Shown here piece after piece: positions 56,427 to 64,000 of a stretch of DNA of 64,000 bases; position 1 is the first letter of the stretch; each line of letters opens with the position of its first letter. This DNA is from Nodosilinea nodulosa PCC 7104 (GTDB taxonomy: Bacteria > Cyanobacteriota > Cyanobacteriia > Phormidesmidales > Phormidesmidaceae): positions 1-64,000 of the forward strand of contig NZ_JH976537.1 of the NCBI RefSeq assembly GCF_000309385.1. Reading direction: 5' to 3'. The position numbers and the translations under genes were made by a program. The notes under the pieces are model-generated. The model did no database searches. It saw only the letters and a program-made list of their open reading frames with translations, and was not told the DNA's origin.

Positions 56427-57005
56427 CTAGTTATTACCCTGGTTGGTTTCGGCGGCAATTTCTAGCGGCCAGGTGCCAGCGTACTGGTCAATCACATCGC
56501 CCTGGTACATCATCCGCAGGTTGAAGTAGTGGTAGCCATAGCGGCGGGGGTTGCGCACGTTAGAAAGCACTACTACCAGGCTGGTGTTGGCCGGAATTGG
56601 TTCTTCGGGGATGAGTTCGATCCGGTTCTCATCTTCAATCACATCGGCCACCTTGAGGGGAATCACATCCCGGCCCCGCCAGTCGCCGCTGCGCAGCTCA
56701 ATGTCGTCGGGGTTAATGCGCCCGCCCACCTCGGTAAAGCTGTCGGGGTAGTCAATTTCTAGGGAAATCACATCGCGGGGCAGCTTGGTTCGCACAATGT
56801 TGAGGTAGTACCGGCTGTTGCTGCTGTGGGGATAGTTGAAGTCAATTAGGTAGCCGAGGCGATACTCGGGCTGAATGCCGCCAAAGATGGTCAACCCAGT
56901 TTGGGCCTGGCTCGGCTGGGACGTGGCAAGGCTGAGACCCACAGCTGCGGCCACGGCGGCTAGCCCCAGGGCGGTAAATTTAAGGACTTGCTTGAGGGAT
57001 ATCAT
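56427..57005 (-). CDS. DUF2808 family secreted protein
   Basis: 192 residues from ATG 57005, which has GGAGG six bases upstream; a longer frame to 57086 is not needed. A signal peptide ends near ATSQPSQAQ. The family region includes YYLNIVRTKLPRDVISLEIDYP and VVLSNVRNPRRYGYHYFNLR. DUF2808 is found almost only in cyanobacteria and its function is unknown. It is monocistronic, between rpmH and the SNF2 gene. Confidence 0.88.
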   Translation of the reverse strand: MISLKQVLKFTALGLAAVAAAVGLSLATSQPSQAQTGLTIFGGIQPEYRLGYLIDFNYPHSSNSRYYLNIVRTKLPRDVISLEIDYPDSFTEVGGRINPDDIELRSGDWRGRDVIPLKVADVIEDENRIELIPEEPIPANTSLVVVLSNVRNPRRYGYHYFNLRMMYQGDVIDQYAGTWPLEIAAETNQGNN

Positions 57006-57260
57006 GGTGTACCTCCAATTAAAACTGTCTGGCCGGGTAGCTTGGGGCAACCGATCTAGACCACCCATTACCATACCCCTAGCCACCTAGAGTAGCACTC
57101 TAGCCTGTGCCAGTGGTGCAACCGGGCTGCCCGAGAGCCTGGCGATCGCGCCGCTGAGAGTCGGCTCTGGGCTAACCTGCGGCGGCTGTTTTGATCCTAT
57201 CACCTCGCCTTTGCTCCCCTGCGCTGCGGCCCCTTTGCGCCCCTGCTCAGACCAGGGCGA

Positions 57261-60200
57261 CTACTCGCCGTCGTCGTCGATGATGGCGTTGCGATCGAGC
57301 AGCAGCAGGTTGCGCAGCTGATCGGTGTCGAACTCCGTCAGCCAGCCTTCCCCGGCGCTGACCACCTGCTCCGAGAGGGCCTTTTTGCTCTCAATCATCT
57401 CGTGGATGCGCTCCTCCAGGGTGCCGGTGGTGACAAACTTGTGCACCTGCACGTTGCGGGTCTGACCAATGCGAAAGGCGCGATCGGTGGCCTGGTTTTC
57501 GATCGCCGGGTTCCACCAGCGATCGTAGTGGAAGACGTGGTTGGCGCGGGTGAGGTTGAGGCCGACGCCGCCCGCCTTCAGCGAGAGAATGAATAACCTG
57601 GGTGCGGCGGGGTCGTTCTGGAAGCGATCGACCATCGCCTCGCGCTGGTTTTTGGTGGTGCTGCCGTAGAGAAACAGCGCCTCCTGACCCAGGTAGGATT
57701 GCAGATGCCGCTGCAGCAGCTTGCCCCACTCGGCAAACTGGGTAAAGATCAGGGCGCGATCGCCCTCGGCAATCACCTCTTCCAGCATTTCGTCGAGCCG
57801 CTGCAGCTTGCCGGAGCGCCCCTTCAGCCCCAGGCTGGGCTCCTGCAAAAACTGGGCCGGGTGGTTGCAAATCTGCTTCAGCTTGGTCAGCAGGGCCAAA
57901 ATCTGCCCCTTGCGCTGCACGCCAGTGGCGTCATCCAGGCTTTCCAGCGCCGTGTCGACGGTCTGCTGGTAGAGGTTGGCCTGCTCCACAGACAGGCCGC
58001 AGAAAACCGTCATTTCCTGCTTCTCGGGCAGGTCCTGGATGATGGTGCGATCGGTCTTGAGGCGGCGCAGAATAAAGGGCTGCACCAGTCCCTTCAGCGC
58101 CCGCAGGGAAGCCGTATCGCCGTATCGCTCGATCGGGGTGGCAAAGCGCCGCTGAAAGAAATTTTTCGGCCCCAGGTAGCCGGGGTTGAGAAAGTCCATG
58201 ATTGCCCACAGCTCGCCCAGGCGGTTTTCCACCGGGGTGCCGGTGAGGGCGACGCGGAACTGCGCTTCGATCTGGCGGGCCGCTCTCGACTGCTTGGCGT
58301 CCGAGTTTTTAATATTTTGGGCTTCGTCGAGCACCAGGCACTGCCAGCTCACCGACTGGAGAGGCTTTAAGTCCCGGTAAATGAGGGCGTAGCTGGTAAT
58401 CACCAGATGCTTATCCTGCACGGCTTTGGCCAGGGCGCTGCCGCGCGGCCTGCGATCGCCGTGGTGCACCAGGGTTTTGAGCCTGGGGGCAAACCGTTTT
58501 ACTTCCTTCTCCCAGTTGCCCAGTACCGAGGTGGGGCAGACCAGCAGCACCGGGCTTTCTAGCCAGTCGTTGTCTTGCAGGTAGAGCAAAAAGGCGATCA
58601 GCTGAATGGTTTTGCCCAGGCCCATGTCGTCGGCCAAACAGGCCCCTAGACCCCACTGCTCTAGAAAGGCCAGCCACGACACCCCGCGCGCCTGGTAGGG
58701 CCGCAGCTGCCCTTTAAACCCGCTGGGGGCCTCCATCTCGGCCAGGGTTTGGTTGCCCGTCGTCAGGGTTTCGATCAGGGTTTGCAGCGCCCCGGTGGCC
58801 TCAAAGCTGACCACCGGCAGCTTGTCGATTAGCTGGGTGTCGCCCGTGCTAATGCGCAGGGCATCTTCTACCGATAGGGGTGTGGCGGTTTTTTGCCCCG
58901 CCAAGAACTGCCGCGCCGCCTTCACGTCCTGGGGCTTGAGCTCGACCCAGCGACCGTTGATTTCCACCAGCGGCGAGCCCTGGTTGATCAGCTGCTCAAA
59001 CTCAGCGGCGGAGAGGGTTTCGCCTGCGATCGACAGCTCCCAGCGAAAGTTGAGCAGGCTCTTGAGGCCGAGACGCTGCCGCTGCTTTTGGGGCGGCACC
59101 TCGGCCTGCACCTTGAGCCCCAGCCGCCCGGCCCCGTCTGCGGCTGTTTGGGCTAAGCCCGGCGGCAATTCTACGTCAACCCCGTTGTCTTGCAGCTGCC
59201 AGGCCGACGCCTTGATGAACTGGTAGGCCTGAATCGGGTCGAGGTCGCAGTGGGTCGGGTGCTGCTGGTGCAGGCTTTCGCGAATGGGGTCGTAGAGCCG
59301 CGCGGCCCGTCCCAGGCTGCCGAGCAGAGTTTCCTGGGGCGCTTTGAGAACGGCTCCCTGGTGGTGGAGTTCGGCCACTGGATACTGCCAGAGCAGATCG
59401 GCCCCCAGCCGCCAGTCGGGGTTGGCCGCCGACTGGAGCTGGTAATGCAGCTGCCAGGGCTGATCGAGCTGGGGGGGCGGCTGCAGCACCAGCCGCAGGC
59501 GAAACTGGCGGGCCGGGTCTTCGGCTAGGGTCTGGAGCGGTGTGGTCCAGGTTGTCAGCGCCTCTTGCAGGCGGGCGGCGGCGGCAACGCTGGCTTCTAG
59601 GGTTCCCCCTGGCTGGCCCAGGGCCTGGAGCCAGGCCTGAAGCGGGAGTTCCTTCCCCAGATTGGCCAGGCCGTTGAGGGGGTGGGCCTGGGCCACCCGG
59701 CGCACCTGATAGTCGACCAGGGCGGCCAGAAAAAGCAGCAGCAGGGGCTGAGGGTCAAGCAGGGGAAAGCCGCAGGCCAGGGGCAGGGAGTCCTTGGCTG
59801 ATGCGGGAGCTATTGGGGGCAGGTGGGTACGGCAGATCATCGGCATCGCCAGGGCAAAATGCCGCAGCCGCTCCTGGTCGGGGGCGCTGTCGAGCAGCGG
59901 TTGCCAGCCTGCGGCCAGGGTTTGGCTGGTCAGTTCTAGGTCGGGCAAAAACTTACCCCGGGCCAGCAGATTCAGCCCCCAGCGGGCAATGTGGCCCCAG
60001 TAGCGCAGGTCGGAGCCTATTTCGCCGGGGCCGGTGAGGCTGTGCTGCCCCAGGGGCAAAGCCAGCAGGATCGGTAAAAAATCGGCCATGCCCAGATGCC
60101 AACCCTGCAATCGCCAGGGATGCAGCACGGTGTCAGGCTCCGAATTCCCTGGTTGAGGATCGGTGTTGGCAGAGTGAACTGGGGCCAGAGCGGTGGGGAG

Positions 60201-60557
60201 CAGGCGGGCCGGCAGCGGCAGGACTAGTTCGCCCCAGGCTGGCCCGACCACGCCCCGAGACCCCTTGGGCGATCGCGATCGCCTGCTCCCCGCCGCCTTA
60301 GCGTTCCCCTGCCCAGCGGCGATCGCGGCCTCGGTCAGCGCCCCAGGGAATATATCGGCTGCCGACGCATCTCGCCCGATTAGCTGTTTTTGCATGCTGG
60401 CCAGCACCTGGGCCAGCGGCACCCGACCCAGGGCATAGGGGTGGAGATGGAGGCCTTCCCACGGGGCCAGCCCCTCGGTGGGCAGCGGCTGCCAGGCCTC
60501 AGCCCAGAGAAAAAACTGCTGCGACTGAGGAAGCCAACTGACGTGTAGTATTGCCAT
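57261..60557 (-). CDS. SNF2/HepA-type DEAD/DEAH-box helicase
   Basis: 1098 residues. A poorly conserved N-terminal half includes a cyanobacterial helicase-associated domain. The SNF2 ATPase begins near residue 610 with ACLADDMGLGKTIQLIAFL (Walker A) and VLDEAQNIKNSDAK. The C-terminal helicase lobe has ALIFTQFAEWGKLLQ and ending motifs near HVFHYDRWWNPAIENQATDR and RIGQTR. It remodels DNA-protein complexes or transcription complexes; no target is evident. The size and order match HepA-like proteins of cyanobacteria. Followed by an exonuclease III gene in the same direction. Confidence 0.9.
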   Translation of the reverse strand: MAILHVSWLPQSQQFFLWAEAWQPLPTEGLAPWEGLHLHPYALGRVPLAQVLASMQKQLIGRDASAADIFPGALTEAAIAAGQGNAKAAGSRRSRSPKGSRGVVGPAWGELVLPLPARLLPTALAPVHSANTDPQPGNSEPDTVLHPWRLQGWHLGMADFLPILLALPLGQHSLTGPGEIGSDLRYWGHIARWGLNLLARGKFLPDLELTSQTLAAGWQPLLDSAPDQERLRHFALAMPMICRTHLPPIAPASAKDSLPLACGFPLLDPQPLLLLFLAALVDYQVRRVAQAHPLNGLANLGKELPLQAWLQALGQPGGTLEASVAAAARLQEALTTWTTPLQTLAEDPARQFRLRLVLQPPPQLDQPWQLHYQLQSAANPDWRLGADLLWQYPVAELHHQGAVLKAPQETLLGSLGRAARLYDPIRESLHQQHPTHCDLDPIQAYQFIKASAWQLQDNGVDVELPPGLAQTAADGAGRLGLKVQAEVPPQKQRQRLGLKSLLNFRWELSIAGETLSAAEFEQLINQGSPLVEINGRWVELKPQDVKAARQFLAGQKTATPLSVEDALRISTGDTQLIDKLPVVSFEATGALQTLIETLTTGNQTLAEMEAPSGFKGQLRPYQARGVSWLAFLEQWGLGACLADDMGLGKTIQLIAFLLYLQDNDWLESPVLLVCPTSVLGNWEKEVKRFAPRLKTLVHHGDRRPRGSALAKAVQDKHLVITSYALIYRDLKPLQSVSWQCLVLDEAQNIKNSDAKQSRAARQIEAQFRVALTGTPVENRLGELWAIMDFLNPGYLGPKNFFQRRFATPIERYGDTASLRALKGLVQPFILRRLKTDRTIIQDLPEKQEMTVFCGLSVEQANLYQQTVDTALESLDDATGVQRKGQILALLTKLKQICNHPAQFLQEPSLGLKGRSGKLQRLDEMLEEVIAEGDRALIFTQFAEWGKLLQRHLQSYLGQEALFLYGSTTKNQREAMVDRFQNDPAAPRLFILSLKAGGVGLNLTRANHVFHYDRWWNPAIENQATDRAFRIGQTRNVQVHKFVTTGTLEERIHEMIESKKALSEQVVSAGEGWLTEFDTDQLRNLLLLDRNAIIDDDGE

Positions 60558-60774
60558 TGCCCTATGGTTACGACTTGCTCAAAAACTGAATTGCGCTGGC
60601 AGCAGGTAGATAGGGCCTAGTTACACCCCCAGGACAAAACTCCGGCGGATGCCCTGGCGAATAACGCCATTCCCGAAGCTCAACCCCGGTTACTCCTGGT
60701 GTGCAGAAAACCTGCTGAATGTGCCTATCTTACTCCCTCCGGTAGGCAGTGGCAGGGGTATTCTGCCCAAACCC

Positions 60775-61563
60775 TTACGCATACTCCATGATGACTGGGG
60801 TGTGGTCGCTGGGTTTTTCCCACCGGCGGGGTTCGACGTCAATGGTGCAGCTGAGGGCGCGATCGCCCAAAGCCGCCGACAAATAATGGTGGTCAATGCG
60901 CCAGCCCATATTTCTCTGAAAAGCGGCGGTTCGGTAGTCCCACCAGCTAAAGTGGCCTCCCTCATCGTTGAATAGGCGAAAGCCGTCCTTCAACCCTACG
61001 GATAGGACTGCGCGCAAAGCTTCCCGCTCCACGGGCGAAGACATGATGTGTTTCTCTTTACCCTCGGCGTTGTAGATATCTTTGTCTTCCAAGGCAATAT
61101 TGAAGTCGCCACAGACATTCAGGTTGGGATATTCGGCTAGCAGCGCTGTTAGGTACTCCTTTAGACAGGTTAGCCACCGCAGCTTGTACTCGTACTTGTC
61201 GCTGCCCACAGAACTGCCGTTTGGCACATAGAGATTCACGATATAAATGTCGCCCCACAGCCCGGCGATCACCCGTTTTTGGTCGTCTAGATCCCCTACC
61301 CGCTCTTCCCCCAGCACCGCAGCAAAACCGTATTGCACCTTCTCTAGAGGCTGACGACTGAGCAGCGCTACACCGTTATAGGACTTTTGGCCGTGGATGT
61401 AGGCGGTGTAGCCCAGCTCTGAAAAGGCTGCCGTGGGAAACGTCTCGTTGACCACCTTGGTCTCTTGCAGGCACAGCACGTCCACGGGGTTAGTTTGCAG
61501 CCACTGGGTCGCGTGGTCGAGGCGCGATCGAATGGAGTTGACGTTCCAGGTGGCAACTTTCAT
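60775..61563 (-). CDS. xth: Exodeoxyribonuclease III
   Basis: 262 residues. Endonuclease/exonuclease/phosphatase fold: MKVATWNVNSIRSRLDH, VLCLQETKV, GDFNIALEDKDIYN, WWDYRTAAFQRNMGWRIDH and KPSDHTPVIMEYA, with the catalytic E, D, N and H residues in place. It acts on abasic sites in base-excision repair. It lies about 220 bases upstream of the SNF2 helicase start, same strand, and is divergent from the 101-aa gene. Confidence 0.94.
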   Translation of the reverse strand: MKVATWNVNSIRSRLDHATQWLQTNPVDVLCLQETKVVNETFPTAAFSELGYTAYIHGQKSYNGVALLSRQPLEKVQYGFAAVLGEERVGDLDDQKRVIAGLWGDIYIVNLYVPNGSSVGSDKYEYKLRWLTCLKEYLTALLAEYPNLNVCGDFNIALEDKDIYNAEGKEKHIMSSPVEREALRAVLSVGLKDGFRLFNDEGGHFSWWDYRTAAFQRNMGWRIDHHYLSAALGDRALSCTIDVEPRRWEKPSDHTPVIMEYA

Positions 61564-61638
61564 AGCGGGCGGTAAGGTGAAAAGAGATAGTCACAGTGTT
61601 CTAGCTTAAGGGCTTGACTGCCCAAAAGGATCACGCCC

Positions 61639-61944
61639 ATGCCGCCAGAATCGCCCCTGGAGGGAAAAGCCCTAGTTAAAGAGGTCTGCCGCCGCATTCG
61701 CCTGGCCCGCAGCTACTGGGACGCCCACAACAATGCCGCTTGCCGCGGCGAGCGGGAGAAGGCACTGGCCCTTTACAACACGCTGACCAAAGAGCAAAAA
61801 GACCAGATTCCTCAAACGCTGCGGGTCTGGTTACGCTACCGCAGCGAAAAGTATTTTGGCGCCCATCAGACGCCGCCGGGAAATAAGGGGCGAAGGTCAA
61901 AGACCGAGCCAGGAGGGTCAACGGCCAAAGGACGAAAGCGATAA
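61639..61944 (+). CDS. Conserved hypothetical protein, cyanobacterial
   Basis: 101 residues, ATG at 61639. A helical N-terminal part (VCRRIRLARSYWDAHNN, IPQTLRVWLRYRSEKYFG) and a basic Lys/Arg/Gly-rich tail. Its composition is compatible with nucleic-acid binding. I do not know its function and recognise no known motif. It is divergent from the exonuclease III gene and ends about 70 bases before the tRNA-Ala. Confidence 0.65.
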   Translation: MPPESPLEGKALVKEVCRRIRLARSYWDAHNNAACRGEREKALALYNTLTKEQKDQIPQTLRVWLRYRSEKYFGAHQTPPGNKGRRSKTEPGGSTAKGRKR

Positions 61945-62016
61945 CGGGATTCTGTTTTTGGTAAGATGCTGTCAGTTCTTAGGAAATTAGCTCAGTCGCA
62001 CCGTAGCGGTGTTTAA

Positions 62017-62089
62017 GGGGAATTAGCTCAGCTGGTAGAGCGCTGCGATCGCACCGCAGAGGTCAGGAGTTCGAATCTCCTATTCTCCA
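62017..62089 (+). tRNA. tRNA-Ala (anticodon CGC)
   Basis: A full cloverleaf of 73 bases: acceptor GGGGAAT with 3' ATTCTCC, D-stem GCTC/GAGC, anticodon stem CTGCG/CGCAG around loop ATCGCAC (anticodon CGC at 62050-62052), T-stem AGGAG/CTCCT with TTCGAAT. The acceptor pairs G3 with U70, the alanine identity element. The CCA end is not encoded. A tyrosine recombinase lies directly downstream. Confidence 0.93.
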
Positions 62090-62209
62090 TTCTCTCAAAC
62101 CCATACAGCTCAAGAGTTGTATCGCTCATCAACAAAGTGATTCAGAGCCTTGCTGAGTTCCTGGAGCTAGACGCTGTTATGCCACTTTTGGCCATTTTGG
62201 TTAGAATTT

Positions 62210-62251
62210 GGATCGAAATTGGATCGAAAGATTCTTCGATCCATTCGATCC
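62210..62251. promoter_or_regulatory. Four GGATCGAA sites (two direct, two inverted) upstream of the integrase
   Basis: GGATCGAA at 62210-62217 and 62221-62228; the inverse TTCGATCC at 62235-62242 and 62244-62251. They form a dyad centred near 62231, just before the integrase ATG at 62273. They could be recombinase arm sites or an operator for autoregulation. Confidence 0.6.
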
Positions 62252-62272
62252 ATTCTCCAGAGGGCTTTCACC

Positions 62273-63388
62273 ATGGCCAATGCTGCTAGAGCGAAGAAGG
62301 GCACCGTCTCGGTGACCAGTGATCGAGATCGGTTGCGTCTAGGCTGGCGTTACAAAGGGGAACGCTATTTTTTGTTTATCGGGCTCCCTGACACCGTCAC
62401 GAATCGGAGAGTGGCCGAGGCCAAGGCGTCTCAAATCGAGCTCGACATGATGTCAGGGCATTTCGATCCCACGCTTCGAGCCTATAAATTGCAGCTTCCC
62501 AACCGCAGTCAGCTGACTGTCACCGGTCTATTCAACAAATTCATCCAGCACAAATCGAAAACAGTCGTTTCGGCCACTCTGGATAAATACCGTGGACTGC
62601 TCAACTATTTGGAGGAATTCTTTAAGACTCGTTCGGTTGCTGAAGTCAGCGTAGCCGAGGCCGAAAAATTCTCCAGCTGGTATGACTCTCAAGATTTATC
62701 CAAGGTTGTCATTCGAGAGCGCCTGGGCCTTTTGAAGGCGTGCTGGGAGTGGGGGATTGAGCAGGCTTTAGTTGAGTCTAATCCTTGGGTAGATATGCCT
62801 TTAAGAATTAAGGTTCCGCCAAAACAAATGCCTAAGCCTTTCACCGAGGCAGAAATCAAATCAATCGTTGAGGCGTTTAAAGCTAACCGTTATTATCGCC
62901 ACTACGTCAATTTTGTGGAGTTTCGCTTTGGCAGTGGTTGCCGTACTGGAGAGATCGTGGGCCTACGCTGGAAACATATCTCTGAGGATTGCTCAACCAT
63001 TTGGATTGGTGAGGCTTTAATCAAAGGCAAGCAGAAAGCCACAAAAACGAATCGGTCTCGGTATATTACCCTGACATCTAAGTTGCAGACAATGCTTCAG
63101 GGATTGAGGCAAGCGGATAGCGATCCCAATGATTTGGTTTTTAAGGGGCCAAAAGGAGCTCCTATCGATGCAAAAAACTTTGCCCAACGAGGCTGGCAGA
63201 AAATTTTAACTAAGTTGGGCATTGATTATCAAAGACCTTACAATACCCGACATGCCTTGATTTCTCATGCCCTGGATAAGGGTATGAATCCGGTGGAAGT
63301 AGCTCAGTTAACAGGACACGATGTGCAGACGCTTTACCGAAATTATGCAGGTAACGTCAACAGCCGCCCTCGCTTACCGGAAATATAA
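62273..63388 (+). CDS. Tyrosine recombinase (phage-type integrase)
   Basis: 371 residues from ATG 62273, after AGAGGG; the frame opens back to a TTG at 62219 but crosses the repeats. The N-terminal part (about 1-170) includes an arm-binding and core-binding region (TVSVTSDRDRLRLGWRYKGE). The catalytic domain has FRFGSGCRTGEIVGLRW (box I Arg), PYNTRHALISHAL with the second Arg (Tyr in place of the usual box II His), and LTGHDVQTLYRNYA with the nucleophilic Tyr. It catalyses site-specific integration and excision, most likely at the tRNA-Ala just upstream. Confidence 0.9.
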   Translation: MANAARAKKGTVSVTSDRDRLRLGWRYKGERYFLFIGLPDTVTNRRVAEAKASQIELDMMSGHFDPTLRAYKLQLPNRSQLTVTGLFNKFIQHKSKTVVSATLDKYRGLLNYLEEFFKTRSVAEVSVAEAEKFSSWYDSQDLSKVVIRERLGLLKACWEWGIEQALVESNPWVDMPLRIKVPPKQMPKPFTEAEIKSIVEAFKANRYYRHYVNFVEFRFGSGCRTGEIVGLRWKHISEDCSTIWIGEALIKGKQKATKTNRSRYITLTSKLQTMLQGLRQADSDPNDLVFKGPKGAPIDAKNFAQRGWQKILTKLGIDYQRPYNTRHALISHALDKGMNPVEVAQLTGHDVQTLYRNYAGNVNSRPRLPEI

Positions 63389-63404
63389 GCCCCTGGTGCA
63401 GGCT

Positions 63405-63998
63405 TCAGTATAGTTTGCGCCCAAACCAGACCACTTTCCCCATGAGGCTGAGGCTGCTGGATATCTTAGATATTTGAATTGAGAAGGCTTCATAGGCAGG
63501 GTGGTCACTGAGCACCCTAATCGTGTCATCGGCTATATACTGCAAGCGCTTGATGAGTAGCCGATTATCGAGTTTGAGCAGGTAGATACCGTGACTCACA
63601 GTTTCCAAGTCACGATCATTGGTGTCCACCAGCGCTAAATCCCCCTGCTGAAGGGTTGGCTCCATGCTTTCATCGACCACTTGGGTGAGCAGCAAATTTT
63701 CAGAGGCACTGGGGAACTCTGCTCGGAGCCAGCCCGTCTCAAAGGCCAGCGGATCCTTGTAAACATAATCTTCGGCTGACGCTTTAGACGAATCCTTAGC
63801 CCCCGCTACAGGCTGGCCGGTCGCCAGCCACTCGACGCTGATGTTGGCCGTGCGGGCTATAGCGAGCAGTGCTGGTCGGGTGGGCTCGCTTTGGCCGTTG
63901 AGATATTGGCGGAGCACGGTGTCAGAAAAGCCGCAGTCTCTGGCAAAGCCTCGAATGCTCTTGTCGCCAACCGCCTGCTTTAGACGGACTGGAAACTG
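63405..63998 (-). CDS. CI/LexA-like repressor (HTH + S24 peptidase), 5' end outside window
   Basis: The frame stays open to the window edge, so the N-terminus is cut; a GTG at 63917 is only an internal candidate. An HTH part is visible (KSIRGFARDCGFSDTVLRQY) followed by GQSEPTRPALLAIA. The C-terminal peptidase S24 region has the nucleophile in VVDESMEPTLQQGD and the Lys of RLLIKRL. It should repress island genes and be inactivated by self-cleavage under DNA damage. Convergent with the integrase, 16 bases apart. Confidence 0.88.
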   Translation of the reverse strand, partial: QFPVRLKQAVGDKSIRGFARDCGFSDTVLRQYLNGQSEPTRPALLAIARTANISVEWLATGQPVAGAKDSSKASAEDYVYKDPLAFETGWLRAEFPSASENLLLTQVVDESMEPTLQQGDLALVDTNDRDLETVSHGIYLLKLDNRLLIKRLQYIADDTIRVLSDHPAYEAFSIQISKISSSLSLMGKVVWFGRKLY

Positions 63999-64000
63999 AT

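Larger units (their letters stand above)
62090..64000 (+). mobile_element. Left end of a tRNA-Ala-linked genomic island or prophage (extends beyond window)
   Basis: tRNA-Ala is followed by a GGATCGAA repeat cluster, a tyrosine recombinase gene and a CI/LexA-like repressor gene running in from the right. Islands of this layout commonly insert into tRNA 3' ends. The right end and attR are outside the window, so the extent is unknown. Confidence 0.55.

Noticed and set aside
1-64000. CRISPR array
   Set aside because: No regular direct repeats with unique spacers were found on either strand; the short tandem repeats have only two or three units and no spacers.

Overview
The window is chromosomal DNA from a cyanobacterium, most likely a filamentous Leptolyngbya/Nodosilinea/Phormidium-type genome. 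The HIP1 octamer GCGATCGC occurs throughout. The rpmH-rnpA-PH-yidC-R3H-DUF177-ycf46 neighbourhood, a DUF2808 protein, HTH-NB-ARC-WD40 and multi-PAS signalling proteins, and dispersed palindromic repeats all fit cyanobacteria. Species and function calls come from reading the sequence only; no database search was run.

Layout. (1) 1-350: the 3' end of a transposase gene running in from outside, with a terminator-like hairpin. (2) 798-17420, minus strand: a Wzx/Wzy-type exopolysaccharide (EPS) cluster. In transcription order it holds an initiating sugar-phosphate transferase, two GT4 glycosyltransferases, a STAS protein, a UDP-GlcNAc 2-epimerase, a secreted RTX-repeat protein, Wzc, Wza, Wzy/ligase, another GT4, a GT39-like glycosyltransferase and a Wzx flippase. 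The last three genes are visibly AT-richer than the rest. (3) 17421-18467: about 1 kb of divergent intergenic DNA. (4) 18468-28834, plus strand: a nine-gene sugar/glycolipid operon (GT2, DegT aminotransferase, Gfo/Idh oxidoreductase, left-handed beta-helix acetyltransferase with a zinc ribbon, two FAD oxidoreductases, a methyltransferase, a polysaccharide deacetylase and a UPF0104 membrane protein). (5) 28835-49600: a signalling region with a REC-GGDEF diguanylate cyclase, a 3122-residue hybrid histidine kinase with about 18 PAS units, an FHA-GGDEF-EAL protein, an HTH-NB-ARC-WD40 STAND ATPase on the opposite strand, and a REC-kinase protein with a decayed ATPase domain. The intergenic gaps carry MITE-like and palindromic repeats. 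(6) 49420-61944: housekeeping and conserved cyanobacterial genes, including two small genes of 47 and 54 codons. (7) 62017-64000: tRNA-Ala(CGC), a tyrosine recombinase and a CI/LexA-like repressor, together looking like the left end of a genomic island or prophage.

How the genes fit together. The minus-strand cluster has the full set for Wzx/Wzy-dependent EPS: initiation, chain building, flipping, polymerisation, co-polymerase and outer-membrane export. The plus-strand operon looks able to make a 3-acetamido-type sugar (oxidoreductase, aminotransferase, acetyltransferase), attach it to a lipid (GT2), deacetylate it and move it across the membrane. With the GT39-like enzyme of the minus cluster this resembles the logic of the Arn pathway, which is an inference. 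The nearby c-di-GMP and multi-PAS genes are plausible regulators of EPS or biofilm behaviour, but the sequence does not prove a link.
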